Shown here in pieces: positions 15,383 through 22,639 of a DNA stretch of 30,830 nt. The stretch is from the NCBI GenBank assembly GCA_946478775.1, contig CAMLDR010000027.1, positions 1 to 30,830 on the forward strand. Reading direction: 5' to 3'. The number at the start of each line of letters is the position of its first letter. The stretch's first letter is position 1. A program made the translations under genes and the position numbers. Under the pieces are notes generated by a model. That model made no database searches, was not told the origin of the DNA, and saw only the letters and a list, made by a program, of their open reading frames with translations. The stretch is from an uncultured Flavobacteriales bacterium (lineage in GTDB: Bacteria > Bacteroidota > Bacteroidia > Flavobacteriales > Crocinitomicaceae).

Positions 15383-16243
15383 CTATTTACCGGAACTTTG
15401 CAGCAAATTCATAATCTCATCCAGTTTCGGAGAGAGAATGATCTCTGTTCGCCGGTTTTTTGCTTTTCCTTCTGCTGTTTCGTTAGGTGCTTTCGGGAAA
15501 TATTCACCACGACCCGAAGCAGTCATACGCGTTGCAGCAACACCGTACTTTTCATTCATCATACGGGTGATTGAAGTGGCGCGGGCAACACTTAAATCCC
15601 AATTGTCTTTATAAACAGCTGTTTTGATCGGAACATTATCCGTGTGGCCTTCCACCAGGATCTGGATGTCCGGGTTTTTGTTCAATACATCTGCCAGTAC
15701 TTTCAATGCTTCCACTCCTTTGGGTTCCACCGCATTGGATCCGGATTTGAAAAGCAGTTTGTCTGACATGGAAACGTACACTTTACCGTCGCGAATTTCC
15801 ATCGTCAATTCATCCGAGTTAAATCCAACCAATGCATCGCGTAAAGTCTGGTTCAGCTTTTTTGTTAGTTCATCCTGGCGGGCAATGATTGCCTGCATTT
15901 CACGTAGCATACGCTCTTTTTCCTGGAGATCTTTGTTTTTGTTTTGAATGTCCCGGTCTTTTTGGCTCAACTGCGCTGACTGATTTTCATTGATGTTTTC
16001 CTGCCCGGAAAGTTTCATCTGAAGGTTTTTGTTATCCGCTGCAAGTCGCTCGTTAACCGATTGCTGGTCAGCGAGGGAAGTACACAAGGAATCACGTTCT
16101 GAAATTACTGCCTGAAGCCGTTTTCCACCTTTCTTTTTCTCCGGAATAGGGTCACCACATTTATAAACGGGCTTGCAAGAGGACACTGCCAGCATTCCAA
16201 CGGCGAGTATGCCCATTAGAATGGATTTGTTAACTACTTTCAT
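15383..16243 (-). CDS. OmpA-family lipoprotein with coiled coil
   Basis: A 286-residue outer membrane lipoprotein. The signal peptide ends in lipobox VSSC with the lipidated Cys at residue 23. Residues about 42-140 form a long coiled coil rich in Gln, Asn, Lys and Glu (for example LAADNKNLQMKLSGQ, SQKDRDIQNKNKDLQEKERM). The C-terminal OmpA domain (about 160-275) has the peptidoglycan-binding signature: ILVEGHTDNVPI, DLSVARATSITRMM and AKNRRTEIIL. It probably ties the outer membrane to the cell wall across the periplasm, like Pal with a long spacer; a MotB-like role is unlikely as there is no membrane helix. It is followed by the bidirectional terminator and preceded by a 119-base gap in which I see no clear promoter. 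Confidence 0.9.
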   Translation of the reverse strand: MKVVNKSILMGILAVGMLAVSSCKPVYKCGDPIPEKKKGGKRLQAVISERDSLCTSLADQQSVNERLAADNKNLQMKLSGQENINENQSAQLSQKDRDIQNKNKDLQEKERMLREMQAIIARQDELTKKLNQTLRDALVGFNSDELTMEIRDGKVYVSMSDKLLFKSGSNAVEPKGVEALKVLADVLNKNPDIQILVEGHTDNVPIKTAVYKDNWDLSVARATSITRMMNEKYGVAATRMTASGRGEYFPKAPNETAEGKAKNRRTEIILSPKLDEIMNLLQSSGK

Positions 16244-16362
16244 AACTTTTCTTTTATAATTTGGTTTATTAAAGAAAAGAAATCCGATAACAGAGCCCGG
16301 GTGTTTTTATCGTTTTTTAGGATAGTTTGGGTTTAATTGTGAAATATGCGTGCAACCGGACC

Positions 16363-17508
16363 CTAGAAAGCTTCCCCGATGAAAATATAAACTCCCTGTC
16401 CTTCTTTGGTAAAAGCTACATCGAGCCGAACCCAAACATCCTTTTTACGGAACAATAAAAAGCGTATTCCGGCTCCACCTGCCACCAGTAAATGGTTGGA
16501 TTCCACAGAAGTAAAGGTGTTGTAAACAAAGCCTGTTCCGGCAAAAACAGAAGCTCCCCAGCGCTTAGCGAAACTAAATGGAAGCATCCGGTATTCTACC
16601 TGAGCGGCAATTAAATTGCGGTCGCGGAACCGTCCCAGATAATAACCGCGCATAATGCTTTCACCACCCAGCAGAGCTAGTTGATTAAAAGGTGGATTTC
16701 CAAAGCTGAATTGTCCGACACCATGAAGAGCAATGACATTTCGTTTCCTGATCGGATGAAACCAGCGGATATCGGTGAGAACCGAGGAAAATTCGTATTT
16801 GCTTCCAAATTGAGGACCGTAATACAAGAACGCCAATTCGGAGAAAAATCCATGGCGCACATTCAATACATTGTGCCGGTTGTCATACAAAATTCCCAAA
16901 CCCAATCCCAGGTTCGTAGAGCCCTCATGGCCCAGTGGTTTTTCATAATAGTTGGAGGTGTCGTAATCATTAAAACGTACTCTTCCCAAATGCTGCAGGT
17001 CAAATTCTACTCCACCGTAAAAATTCCCATGCAGTTTGTGCAGGACTCGTTCCTTGAGTTGAAATTGAAAGGCCTCTACTTTGGAAAGCTTCACATTCGG
17101 AGCGGAAGCACCAATTCCGTAAAAAGTTAAAGGGAAACTCTGGAATTTCATTTTACCCAAAAAAAACCAGGTGTTCTTATCCGAATAGATCGCATGCTCA
17201 ATAATTCCCCCGAATTGATTTTGTAAAGTATAGAAAGCAAACCCGTTTATTTCACTCAGGCGGTTGTTCGTATCTCCTTTTGCATAACGCACATACAAGG
17301 CGCTCACACCCAGTTCCAGGCTGGTTTCAGGAGAATAAGCTACAGTTGGGTAAGCCAGGAATTGAGATCGTTCTTTCGGCATCGTATCAAAAAAGATCCG
17401 CTTGAAATAACGAACAGCAAAGAACTCCTTTTTTTGAGCCATACTTTCGGTGCTGCAAAAAGCTGCAAGTAGAAAGAGAACGAACGAGAGTTTAAGTTTA
17501 AAAAACAC
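16363..17508 (-). CDS. Omp85/BamA-type outer membrane barrel without POTRA domains
   Basis: A beta-barrel protein of the surface antigen D15 type. The barrel carries the family hallmark GGESIMRGYYLGRFRDRNLI (RGY/RF motif) and ends in Phe after alternating hydrophobic residues (GVYIFIGEAF), the usual BamA recognition signal. There is no room for POTRA domains: about 40 residues lie between the signal peptide and the first strands, so it is not BamA itself. The frame is open to an ATG at 17631, but that adds 41 residues with an extra hydrophobic stretch, and a -7-like box TACCTTTG (minus strand, 17609-17602) lies within it. GTG 17508 gives a standard signal peptide (FFKLKLSFVLFLLAAFCSTE, then SMAQ); TTG 17529 is another option. 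The role may be transport or surface display; the substrate is unknown. Confidence 0.8.
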   Translation of the reverse strand: MFFKLKLSFVLFLLAAFCSTESMAQKKEFFAVRYFKRIFFDTMPKERSQFLAYPTVAYSPETSLELGVSALYVRYAKGDTNNRLSEINGFAFYTLQNQFGGIIEHAIYSDKNTWFFLGKMKFQSFPLTFYGIGASAPNVKLSKVEAFQFQLKERVLHKLHGNFYGGVEFDLQHLGRVRFNDYDTSNYYEKPLGHEGSTNLGLGLGILYDNRHNVLNVRHGFFSELAFLYYGPQFGSKYEFSSVLTDIRWFHPIRKRNVIALHGVGQFSFGNPPFNQLALLGGESIMRGYYLGRFRDRNLIAAQVEYRMLPFSFAKRWGASVFAGTGFVYNTFTSVESNHLLVAGGAGIRFLLFRKKDVWVRLDVAFTKEGQGVYIFIGEAF

Positions 17509-17601
17509 CGGTATAAAAATTAAAAACAAAATTCTTAAAATGGACTGTTTGAAAAGCGCTTTACAAGAGTGTTCGAAGTAAAATTCCCAACTTGCCGGAT
17601 A

Positions 17602-17609
17602 CAAAGGTA
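17602..17609 (-). promoter_or_regulatory. Putative -7 box for the Omp85-type gene
   Basis: TACCTTTG on the minus strand fits TAnnTTTG. It lies inside the longest possible reading frame and would place the transcription start near 17597, about 90 bases before the GTG start preferred here. No -33 box is evident. Confidence 0.35.
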
Positions 17610-17714
17610 ACACCAAATTCGTTAAAGGCATTTTTTGCAGACGGGCTTACCAAAATCATTGCCAGAGATTGAATTTTTCAATTCGCAATTAAGCATTCGT
17701 AATTCGTAATTACC

Positions 17715-17722
17715 TAACTTTG
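17715..17722 (+). promoter_or_regulatory. -7 box of mtnD, four bases from the ATG
   Basis: TAACTTTG fits TAnnTTTG and is the only candidate in the short divergent space before mtnD. Four bases separate it from ATG 17727, so transcription should start at or next to the first codon. Confidence 0.6.
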
Positions 17723-17726
17723 TTCT

Positions 17727-18269
17727 ATGGCAGTATTATCTATACCGGATTTGAATGTAACGGAGCGGGATCCGCAGAAAATCCGTGAATTTATGAATGC
17801 CCGCGGGATCTTTTTTGATCAATGGCAGGCAGATGTGGTTTTTGAGGACAGTGCAAACCAGGAAGAGATCCTGAAAGCATATGAATCCAGTTTAAAGCCT
17901 TTTATGGAATCCGGGGGGTATCAAACCGCAGATGTGATCACGATCAATAAGCTGACAGAAAATTACGAGGCCATTCGTGCAAAATTTTTGGCGGAACACA
18001 CGCATTCGGAAGATGAGATCCGTTTTTTCGTGGATGGAGAAGGGTTGTTTTGGTTCAACCTGGAAAATGAACCGGTGTTTAATCTGCTATGCGAGCAGGG
18101 AGATTTGATTTCTGTTCCGGAAGGTACCAAACATTGGTTTGATGCAGGAGCAACGAACCCTTTTGTGAAAGCGATCCGCATTTTTATTGACATGAGCGGA
18201 TGGGTTCCTCATTATACGGAATCGAAATTGGAGCAGCGATTTGACAATTTCCGGGTAGCAAGACAATGA
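17727..18269 (+). CDS. mtnD: Acireductone dioxygenase
   Basis: A 180-residue cupin enzyme of methionine salvage. It oxidises acireductone with O2 to formate and the keto acid precursor of methionine (iron form), or to CO, formate and methylthiopropionate (nickel form). All metal ligands of the family are visible: His91, His93 and Glu97 in EHTHSEDEIRFFVDG, and His136 in PEGTKHWFDAG. Length matches the bacterial family (about 180). The last four bases overlap the start of the next gene (ATGA at 18266-18269), suggesting translational coupling. The upstream -7 box is only four bases from the ATG. Confidence 0.96.
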   Translation: MAVLSIPDLNVTERDPQKIREFMNARGIFFDQWQADVVFEDSANQEEILKAYESSLKPFMESGGYQTADVITINKLTENYEAIRAKFLAEHTHSEDEIRFFVDGEGLFWFNLENEPVFNLLCEQGDLISVPEGTKHWFDAGATNPFVKAIRIFIDMSGWVPHYTESKLEQRFDNFRVARQ

Positions 18270-18991
18270 GCCTGCTTAGAGATTATTATTCCCTCGTCTT
18301 CAATGGTATTTGGATTGTTGTCACCCTGATCGGTTATTTTTTCTGGTCATGGGATATCGGTCAGACCATTTTGTTTTTGAACATTTCGTTCTTTAGCCTG
18401 TTCTTCAATCATTACTTGTCCTTGTGCGAATTGACCTATAAAAATACCATACTTGCTTCGCTAAAAGGAACGCTGAAACACGAAGATTTGGCTCAGCCCC
18501 TGATGGTTATTTGGCAGATTTTGGTTTTTGTCGCCAATGTGTTCCTGTTCACCTTTGCACTGGCCATGGCGCTCACCATTTCAGGAGCCATTATCGCGGC
18601 TTTTTTCTACCGGGTTTTAAAAGTGGAAGATTTCGAGCAATTCGTGGAAAAATGGGATGGTGAATGGACGAATGTCATTTTAATTTCAGGCGTTATTTTA
18701 GTAGCTGAATTCCTGGGTTTTCGGAAGGAACTCCGAAAATTAAATGTGCACGGAATAAATGACTGGAACATTTTTTTGCCCTTTGTTAAGAACACAAAAC
18801 TGAAATTCAACACCTATTTAATAGGATCAACCCTGGCAATTATTGTTGATGGGGTGGTTAGCGACTTTAAGTCGTTCGGAACCATTTGCCTGGTGTGGAT
18901 GTTTATCTGCAACTTTATCTGGTCCTATATTGATGTGAAATATAAATCCGTACCGCTTCCTGTAACAGCTTATCAGGAGGAAGTGGAATAA
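18266..18991 (+). CDS. Multi-pass membrane protein coupled to mtnD, unknown
   Basis: A 241-residue integral membrane protein that I do not recognise with certainty. About six hydrophobic segments are seen, near residues 9-30, 33-52, 83-115 (long enough for two helices with a tight turn), 138-156, 184-202 and 206-224. Acidic and aromatic residues punctuate them (FNHYLSLCELTYKN; EFLGFRKELRKLNVHG). It has no ABC, MFS, sensor-kinase or protease motif. Its ATG lies inside the mtnD stop (ATGA), and mtnC starts 33 bases after its stop, so it belongs to the methionine salvage cluster by arrangement. A role in moving or sensing a sulfur metabolite is only a guess. It might be a distant member of the DUF6498 type, which I cannot confirm. 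Confidence 0.75.
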   Translation: MSLLRDYYSLVFNGIWIVVTLIGYFFWSWDIGQTILFLNISFFSLFFNHYLSLCELTYKNTILASLKGTLKHEDLAQPLMVIWQILVFVANVFLFTFALAMALTISGAIIAAFFYRVLKVEDFEQFVEKWDGEWTNVILISGVILVAEFLGFRKELRKLNVHGINDWNIFLPFVKNTKLKFNTYLIGSTLAIIVDGVVSDFKSFGTICLVWMFICNFIWSYIDVKYKSVPLPVTAYQEEVE

Positions 18992-19012
18992 TAATTTCTT
19001 GTATTTACTTCG

Positions 19013-19020
19013 TAATTTTG
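19013..19020 (+). promoter_or_regulatory. -7 box of mtnC, four bases from the ATG
   Basis: TAATTTTG fits TAnnTTTG and ends four bases before ATG 19025, the same spacing as at mtnD. It lies in the 33-base gap after the membrane protein gene, so mtnC may have its own start in addition to read-through. Confidence 0.5.
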
Positions 19021-19024
19021 AACC

Positions 19025-19720
19025 ATGACTATTTCCCGTCCGACATTTATTTTGACAGACATTGAAGGAACTACTTCTTCCATTTCTTTCGTTGCAGATG
19101 AGCTGTTTCCTTATTTCCGGAATAATATTTCAGATCTTTTGGCTCTGAAAGACCGGCTGGTAGTGAAAGAATCTTTTGATGAAACCATTCAGCTGGCCCA
19201 ATCCGAAGATGGTGAAACGCTGGTTACAGACCAGGAGATCATCGATAAATTGGTCCGATGGAGTTTGGAAGACCGCAAAATCACACCGCTCAAAACGTTA
19301 CAGGGAGTGCTGTGGGACAGCGGTTATCGTGACGGAGAACTGAAAGGACATGTTTACCCGGAAGTAGCCGCCAATTTGAAAAACTGGAAAGAGCAGGGAA
19401 TTGATCTGGGAGTGTTTTCTTCCGGTTCCGTTGCTGCACAAAAATTGATTTTCGGTTATAGCATTGCAGGAGACCTGACGCCGTATTTTTCATCTTATTT
19501 CGACACAAACACGGGTGGAAAAAGAGAAGCCGGAACTTATGCGAAAATTGCAGAAGAACTTCAGATTAATCCCGGGGAAATCCTTTTCCTGAGTGATATT
19601 GCAGAAGAATTGGAAGCAGCAGAATCCAGCGGGTTTCAAACCCTTCAACTGGCAAGGGATGGAATGGTCCCTTCGTGGAAAAATTCCGTCACTTCATTTG
19701 ATGAGATCATTTTTGAATAA
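19025..19720 (+). CDS. mtnC: Acireductone synthase (enolase-phosphatase E1)
   Basis: A 231-residue HAD-superfamily enzyme that enolises and then dephosphorylates the diketo phosphate made by MtnB, giving acireductone for MtnD. HAD motif I is in the E1-specific form ILTDIEGTTSSISFV with Asp12 and Glu14. Motif II is FSSGS (Ser132-Ser135), motif III Lys166 in GGKREAG, and motif IV FLSDIAEEL with Asp191. The cap region YRDGELKGHVYPEV (101-114) is also typical. Length is normal for the one-protein E1 enzyme, as against the split MtnW/MtnX route. It follows the unknown membrane protein and precedes mtnA after a 369-base spacer. Confidence 0.95.
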   Translation: MTISRPTFILTDIEGTTSSISFVADELFPYFRNNISDLLALKDRLVVKESFDETIQLAQSEDGETLVTDQEIIDKLVRWSLEDRKITPLKTLQGVLWDSGYRDGELKGHVYPEVAANLKNWKEQGIDLGVFSSGSVAAQKLIFGYSIAGDLTPYFSSYFDTNTGGKREAGTYAKIAEELQINPGEILFLSDIAEELEAAESSGFQTLQLARDGMVPSWKNSVTSFDEIIFE

Positions 19721-20089
19721 GGCAGACTTCGGATTTTGGAGTTGTAATCTGATTGGTGATAAATCTTCGCTGTTTTGCCTCAAATAGATCAATTTTCATT
19801 GTTATCAGAAAAATAATTTTCAGTTGTTATAATCTTTATTTTTCGTGTGATGAAAATGAAAGGCTGGAGGTTTAGATTTTCGGAAAAGGATTATTTACCT
19901 CTTTTCTAATCTGAGGCCGCGGATAAAATCCCCCAATTACACGGCAGTGAGATTGAATTATTCAGTTGGAATCGTTACCCGTCCTAATAAATAGACCTAT
20001 GAAAGTAAAAGGCTTCCGTTTTGGTTGTTCGAAGATGTTGTGAATTTAATCGGACAACAATGATTAATTTTGCAGCAGAAAATTTTATC
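19721..20089 (+). other. 369-base spacer with two related micro-ORFs and a decayed coding stretch
   Basis: No full gene is seen. ATG 19850 opens a 19-codon frame starting MKMKGWRFRFS and stopping at 19907-19909. The same frame is then open for 25 more codons (SEAADKIPQLHGSEIELFSW and on) to a double stop at 19985-19990. ATG 19999 opens a 14-codon frame, MKVKGFRFGCSKML, ending at 20043. The two starts are clearly related, so this looks like remains of a small repeated gene. The mtnA -7 box TAATTTTG is at 20065-20072. I see no known riboswitch. Confidence 0.5.
20065..20072 (+). promoter_or_regulatory. Putative -7 box for mtnA
   Basis: TAATTTTG fits TAnnTTTG and lies 17 bases before ATG 20090, the same distance as at purM and the PspC gene. 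It supports ATG 20090 over the upstream in-frame start at 20021. Confidence 0.5.
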
Positions 20090-21154
20090 ATGAGTGCATT
20101 CAGAACCATTTGGACAACCGAAGACCAGTACGTAGAAGTAATCGATCAACGCAAATTACCACATGAATGGGTTGTTGAAAAACTGGTCTCTTACAAAGAT
20201 GCGGAACGTGCAATCAAAGACATGGTTGTTCGCGGAGCGCCTCTAATCGGTGCAACAGCAGCCTATGGAATTTACCTGGCAGCCAGGGAAGGGGCAGACC
20301 TGGAGGAAGCATTCGCAGATTTACGTCTCTCACGGCCAACTGCAGTGAATTTGTTTTGGGCCCTTGACCGCATGAAGGCGAAATTGGCAACTGCCGTTGA
20401 TCCGGTTCAAACTGCATGGGAAGAAGCGGCTCAAATCGTAGAAGATGATGTGGAAACCTGCCGGATGATCGGTGTTCATGGTTTACCTTTGATAGAAGCT
20501 ATTTCAAAGAAAAAGAACGGGGAAACAGTCCATATCCTGACACATTGTAACGCAGGAATGCTTGGCTGCATCGAATGGGGAACCATTACGTCACCGATTT
20601 ACCAGGCTGTTCAAAAAGGAATCAAAGTACACGTTTGGGTAGATGAAACACGTCCGCGCCTGCAAGGTGCAAACCTTACCTGTTACGAGCTTACAAGACA
20701 CGATGTTCCACATACATTGATCGTGGATAACCAGGGCGGACATTTGATGCAGCACGGAATGGTAGATATGTGTATCGTTGGAACAGACCGAACAACCCGG
20801 CAGGGAGATGTTGCGAATAAGATCGGGACTTACCTGAAGGCATTGGCGGCTCATGATAACCAAATCCCATTTTATGTAGCGCTTCCTTCAACCACTTTGG
20901 ATATGAGTATCCGTGATGGTTTGAAAGAAATTCCGATCGAACAGCGCGATCAGAATGAAGTGCGATATGTGGTCGGAAAAAGCAAGGTATCGGGCCAATT
21001 GGATGAGGTGTTGATTTGTCCGGAAACCACTCAGGCAAGCAATTACGGATTTGATGTCACACCTGCTCGATTAGTTACTGCTCTGATCACCGAACGCGGA
21101 GTTTGTGATGCCAGTGAAGCGGGATTGACCGGTTTATTTCCTGAATACAGCTAA
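20090..21154 (+). CDS. mtnA: S-methyl-5-thioribose-1-phosphate isomerase
   Basis: A 354-residue enzyme converting methylthioribose-1-phosphate to methylthioribulose-1-phosphate, the step before MtnB. It has the eIF2B-like fold signature with VVRGAPLIGATAAYG (residues 46-60), the catalytic Cys153 in THCNAGMLGC and the catalytic Asp233 in VGTDRTTRQGDVANKIGTY. ATG 20090 (MSAFRTIWTTED) is preferred because it matches the usual N-terminus; the frame is open upstream to 20021, but that would include the -7 box and add 23 residues unlike the family. With mtnD and mtnC just upstream and mtnB 10 kb away, four consecutive enzymes of the pathway are present. Confidence 0.95.
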   Translation: MSAFRTIWTTEDQYVEVIDQRKLPHEWVVEKLVSYKDAERAIKDMVVRGAPLIGATAAYGIYLAAREGADLEEAFADLRLSRPTAVNLFWALDRMKAKLATAVDPVQTAWEEAAQIVEDDVETCRMIGVHGLPLIEAISKKKNGETVHILTHCNAGMLGCIEWGTITSPIYQAVQKGIKVHVWVDETRPRLQGANLTCYELTRHDVPHTLIVDNQGGHLMQHGMVDMCIVGTDRTTRQGDVANKIGTYLKALAAHDNQIPFYVALPSTTLDMSIRDGLKEIPIEQRDQNEVRYVVGKSKVSGQLDEVLICPETTQASNYGFDVTPARLVTALITERGVCDASEAGLTGLFPEYS

Positions 21155-21243
21155 CTTTCCTCCCAATCTGCTCTCCGATCCTCGATGGTGAATTGGTTGG
21201 CATTTTCTTCATTTACTGCTTGTTTCAACTCATCTTTTTTCTT
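21151..21243 (-). pseudogene. Short minus-strand coding-like remnant after mtnA
   Basis: Between stops on the minus strand there is a 30-codon frame reading KKDELKQAVNEENANQFT, then IEDRRADWEES and a TAG that overlaps the mtnA stop. Composition (Glu, Asp, Asn, Lys, Gln, one Trp) is that of a soluble helix-rich protein end rather than random A/T-rich DNA. No ATG is present; only a TTG at 21228 could start it. It may be the surviving C-terminus of a lost gene or a very small gene. Confidence 0.3.
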
Positions 21244-21268
21244 AAATTAAATTGGAAAATGATGAGAA

Positions 21269-22531
21269 ATGAATGAAAATTACCTGCATTTTCTATGGAA
21301 GAATAAGCGCCTTCCACTAAATAACCTGCACACCATTGACGGGAAAAAGATTGAAATTCTTCATGTTGGAATTCACAATATGGATTCCGGTCCGGACTTT
21401 TTCAACGGACAAATCCTGCTGGATGGATTAAAACATTCCGGAAACATTGAAATGCATGTCAAATCCTCTGACTGGAATTTACACAGACATCAATTTGACA
21501 AAGCCTATTCCAATGTCATTCTTCACGTAGTTTATGAACACGACCAACTGATCTTTGTGGAGGGTTTTCCTATTCCAACAGTAGAACTGAAGCCGGTGAT
21601 CGATTGGGATCATTTCAACTGGTTTTCCGCTTATTATAAGAGAACGGAACCCATTTTGTGCGAATCCTTTTTAGAGGATATACCAAAAGTATTGGTGCTG
21701 AATCAAATCGAAGGGGCATTCTTCCAGCGTATGGATCGAAAAATGATGGAATTGGAAGCGTTGTACCAGGAAGGAAAGATGTCTTTCAAAGAGGTGTTGT
21801 TTCGTGCTATCTCGAAAGCTTTTGGAATGAAAGTGAACCAGCTTCCCTTCCAGGAATTGGCCGTTGGGATTCCTTTTGACAAGTTCATCAAAGCAACTCA
21901 AAAGCAAAAAATGGCCATTGCTTTTGGAGTTGGTGGGTTTTTGGAAGAGCGCACTGAAATTGCCTATCACGAGGAGTTGAAAAAAGAATGGGATTTTCAG
22001 CGTTACAAACTCAGGTTGGAATCAAGAAACGTGTATTCCTGGAAGTTCAAAGGCTGCAGGCCCGGTGGTTTTCCAACCCAGCGCCTGGCACAGTTTGCTA
22101 CGTTTGTCCATGAAATGAATTGGGACTCGGATAGTTGGTACTTACCGGCAAAGGAGCTGCTTTCCATGCTGCAAATCCAATTAATGAAACCGGCACACGA
22201 ATATTGGAGAGTACATTTTGATTTCGGGAAAGAAAAAAAATCCGCATCCACCATCAGTCTGGCTGCAGCGAACACCATTATTGTCAATAGTGTTGTGCCA
22301 TTTCTTTGGTGGTTGTCTCATCGGTTGAGTGATGATTCTTACCGGATTAAAGCATTTGAAATCCTGGATTTGATTCCGGCAGAAAAAAATGAGAAGATCA
22401 ATGCCTGGAGAAAAGCTGGGATTATTCCTGCTAACGCTTTGGAATCACAAGGCTTAATTGAACTCACGAATGAATTTTGCCTGAAAAAAGGATGTTTGAA
22501 GTGCCGGATCGGGAATGCTATTTTAAGGTAA
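21269..22531 (+). CDS. DUF2851 family protein
   Basis: A 420-residue cytoplasmic protein of the DUF2851 family, recognised from its start (MNENYLHFLWKNKRLP) and the block VGIHNMDSGPDFFNGQILLD (about residues 32-51), followed by GNIEMHVKSSDWNLHRHQ. The acidic residues in NMDSGPDFFNG and the GNIEMHVKSSDW strand recall nuclease-like cores, but no activity is established and I only note the resemblance. The C-terminus has a conserved cysteine set, FCLKKGCLKCRIGNAIL (Cys at about 404, 409 and 412), which may bind a metal. The stop codon lies in the first of three tandem GGTAAAA units. Confidence 0.87.
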   Translation: MNENYLHFLWKNKRLPLNNLHTIDGKKIEILHVGIHNMDSGPDFFNGQILLDGLKHSGNIEMHVKSSDWNLHRHQFDKAYSNVILHVVYEHDQLIFVEGFPIPTVELKPVIDWDHFNWFSAYYKRTEPILCESFLEDIPKVLVLNQIEGAFFQRMDRKMMELEALYQEGKMSFKEVLFRAISKAFGMKVNQLPFQELAVGIPFDKFIKATQKQKMAIAFGVGGFLEERTEIAYHEELKKEWDFQRYKLRLESRNVYSWKFKGCRPGGFPTQRLAQFATFVHEMNWDSDSWYLPAKELLSMLQIQLMKPAHEYWRVHFDFGKEKKSASTISLAAANTIIVNSVVPFLWWLSHRLSDDSYRIKAFEILDLIPAEKNEKINAWRKAGIIPANALESQGLIELTNEFCLKKGCLKCRIGNAILR

Positions 22532-22607
22532 AAGGTAAAAGGTAAAAGTAGTTTGGTTTAATTCATTCATTTTCCACTTTTGACTTCTCCCTTTTAACTT
22601 TTAAAAG
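22527..22607. repeat. Tandem GGTAAAA heptamers with facing inverted copy
   Basis: Three exact GGTAAAA units run 22527-22547, starting in the DUF2851 stop region. The facing strand at 22575-22607 (ccacttttgacttctccc, then ttttaacttttaaaag) reads as degenerate AAAAGT(T/C)-type copies in the opposite orientation, so the RNA can fold into a long imperfect hairpin. It probably serves as a terminator or is a dispersed repeat. Confidence 0.5.
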
Positions 22608-22614
22608 AAATACG

Positions 22615-22622
22615 TACCTTTG
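22615..22622 (+). promoter_or_regulatory. Putative -7 box for the PspC-like gene
   Basis: TACCTTTG fits TAnnTTTG and lies 17 bases before ATG 22640, just after the repeat-type hairpin. No clear -33 box is seen at the right spacing. Confidence 0.5.
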
Positions 22623-22639
22623 AAAGAGGAATAAAACAG

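Noticed and set aside
19721..20089. SAM-type riboswitch before mtnA
   Set aside because: No SAM-I or SAM-II core pattern could be traced; micro-ORFs explain more of the spacer.
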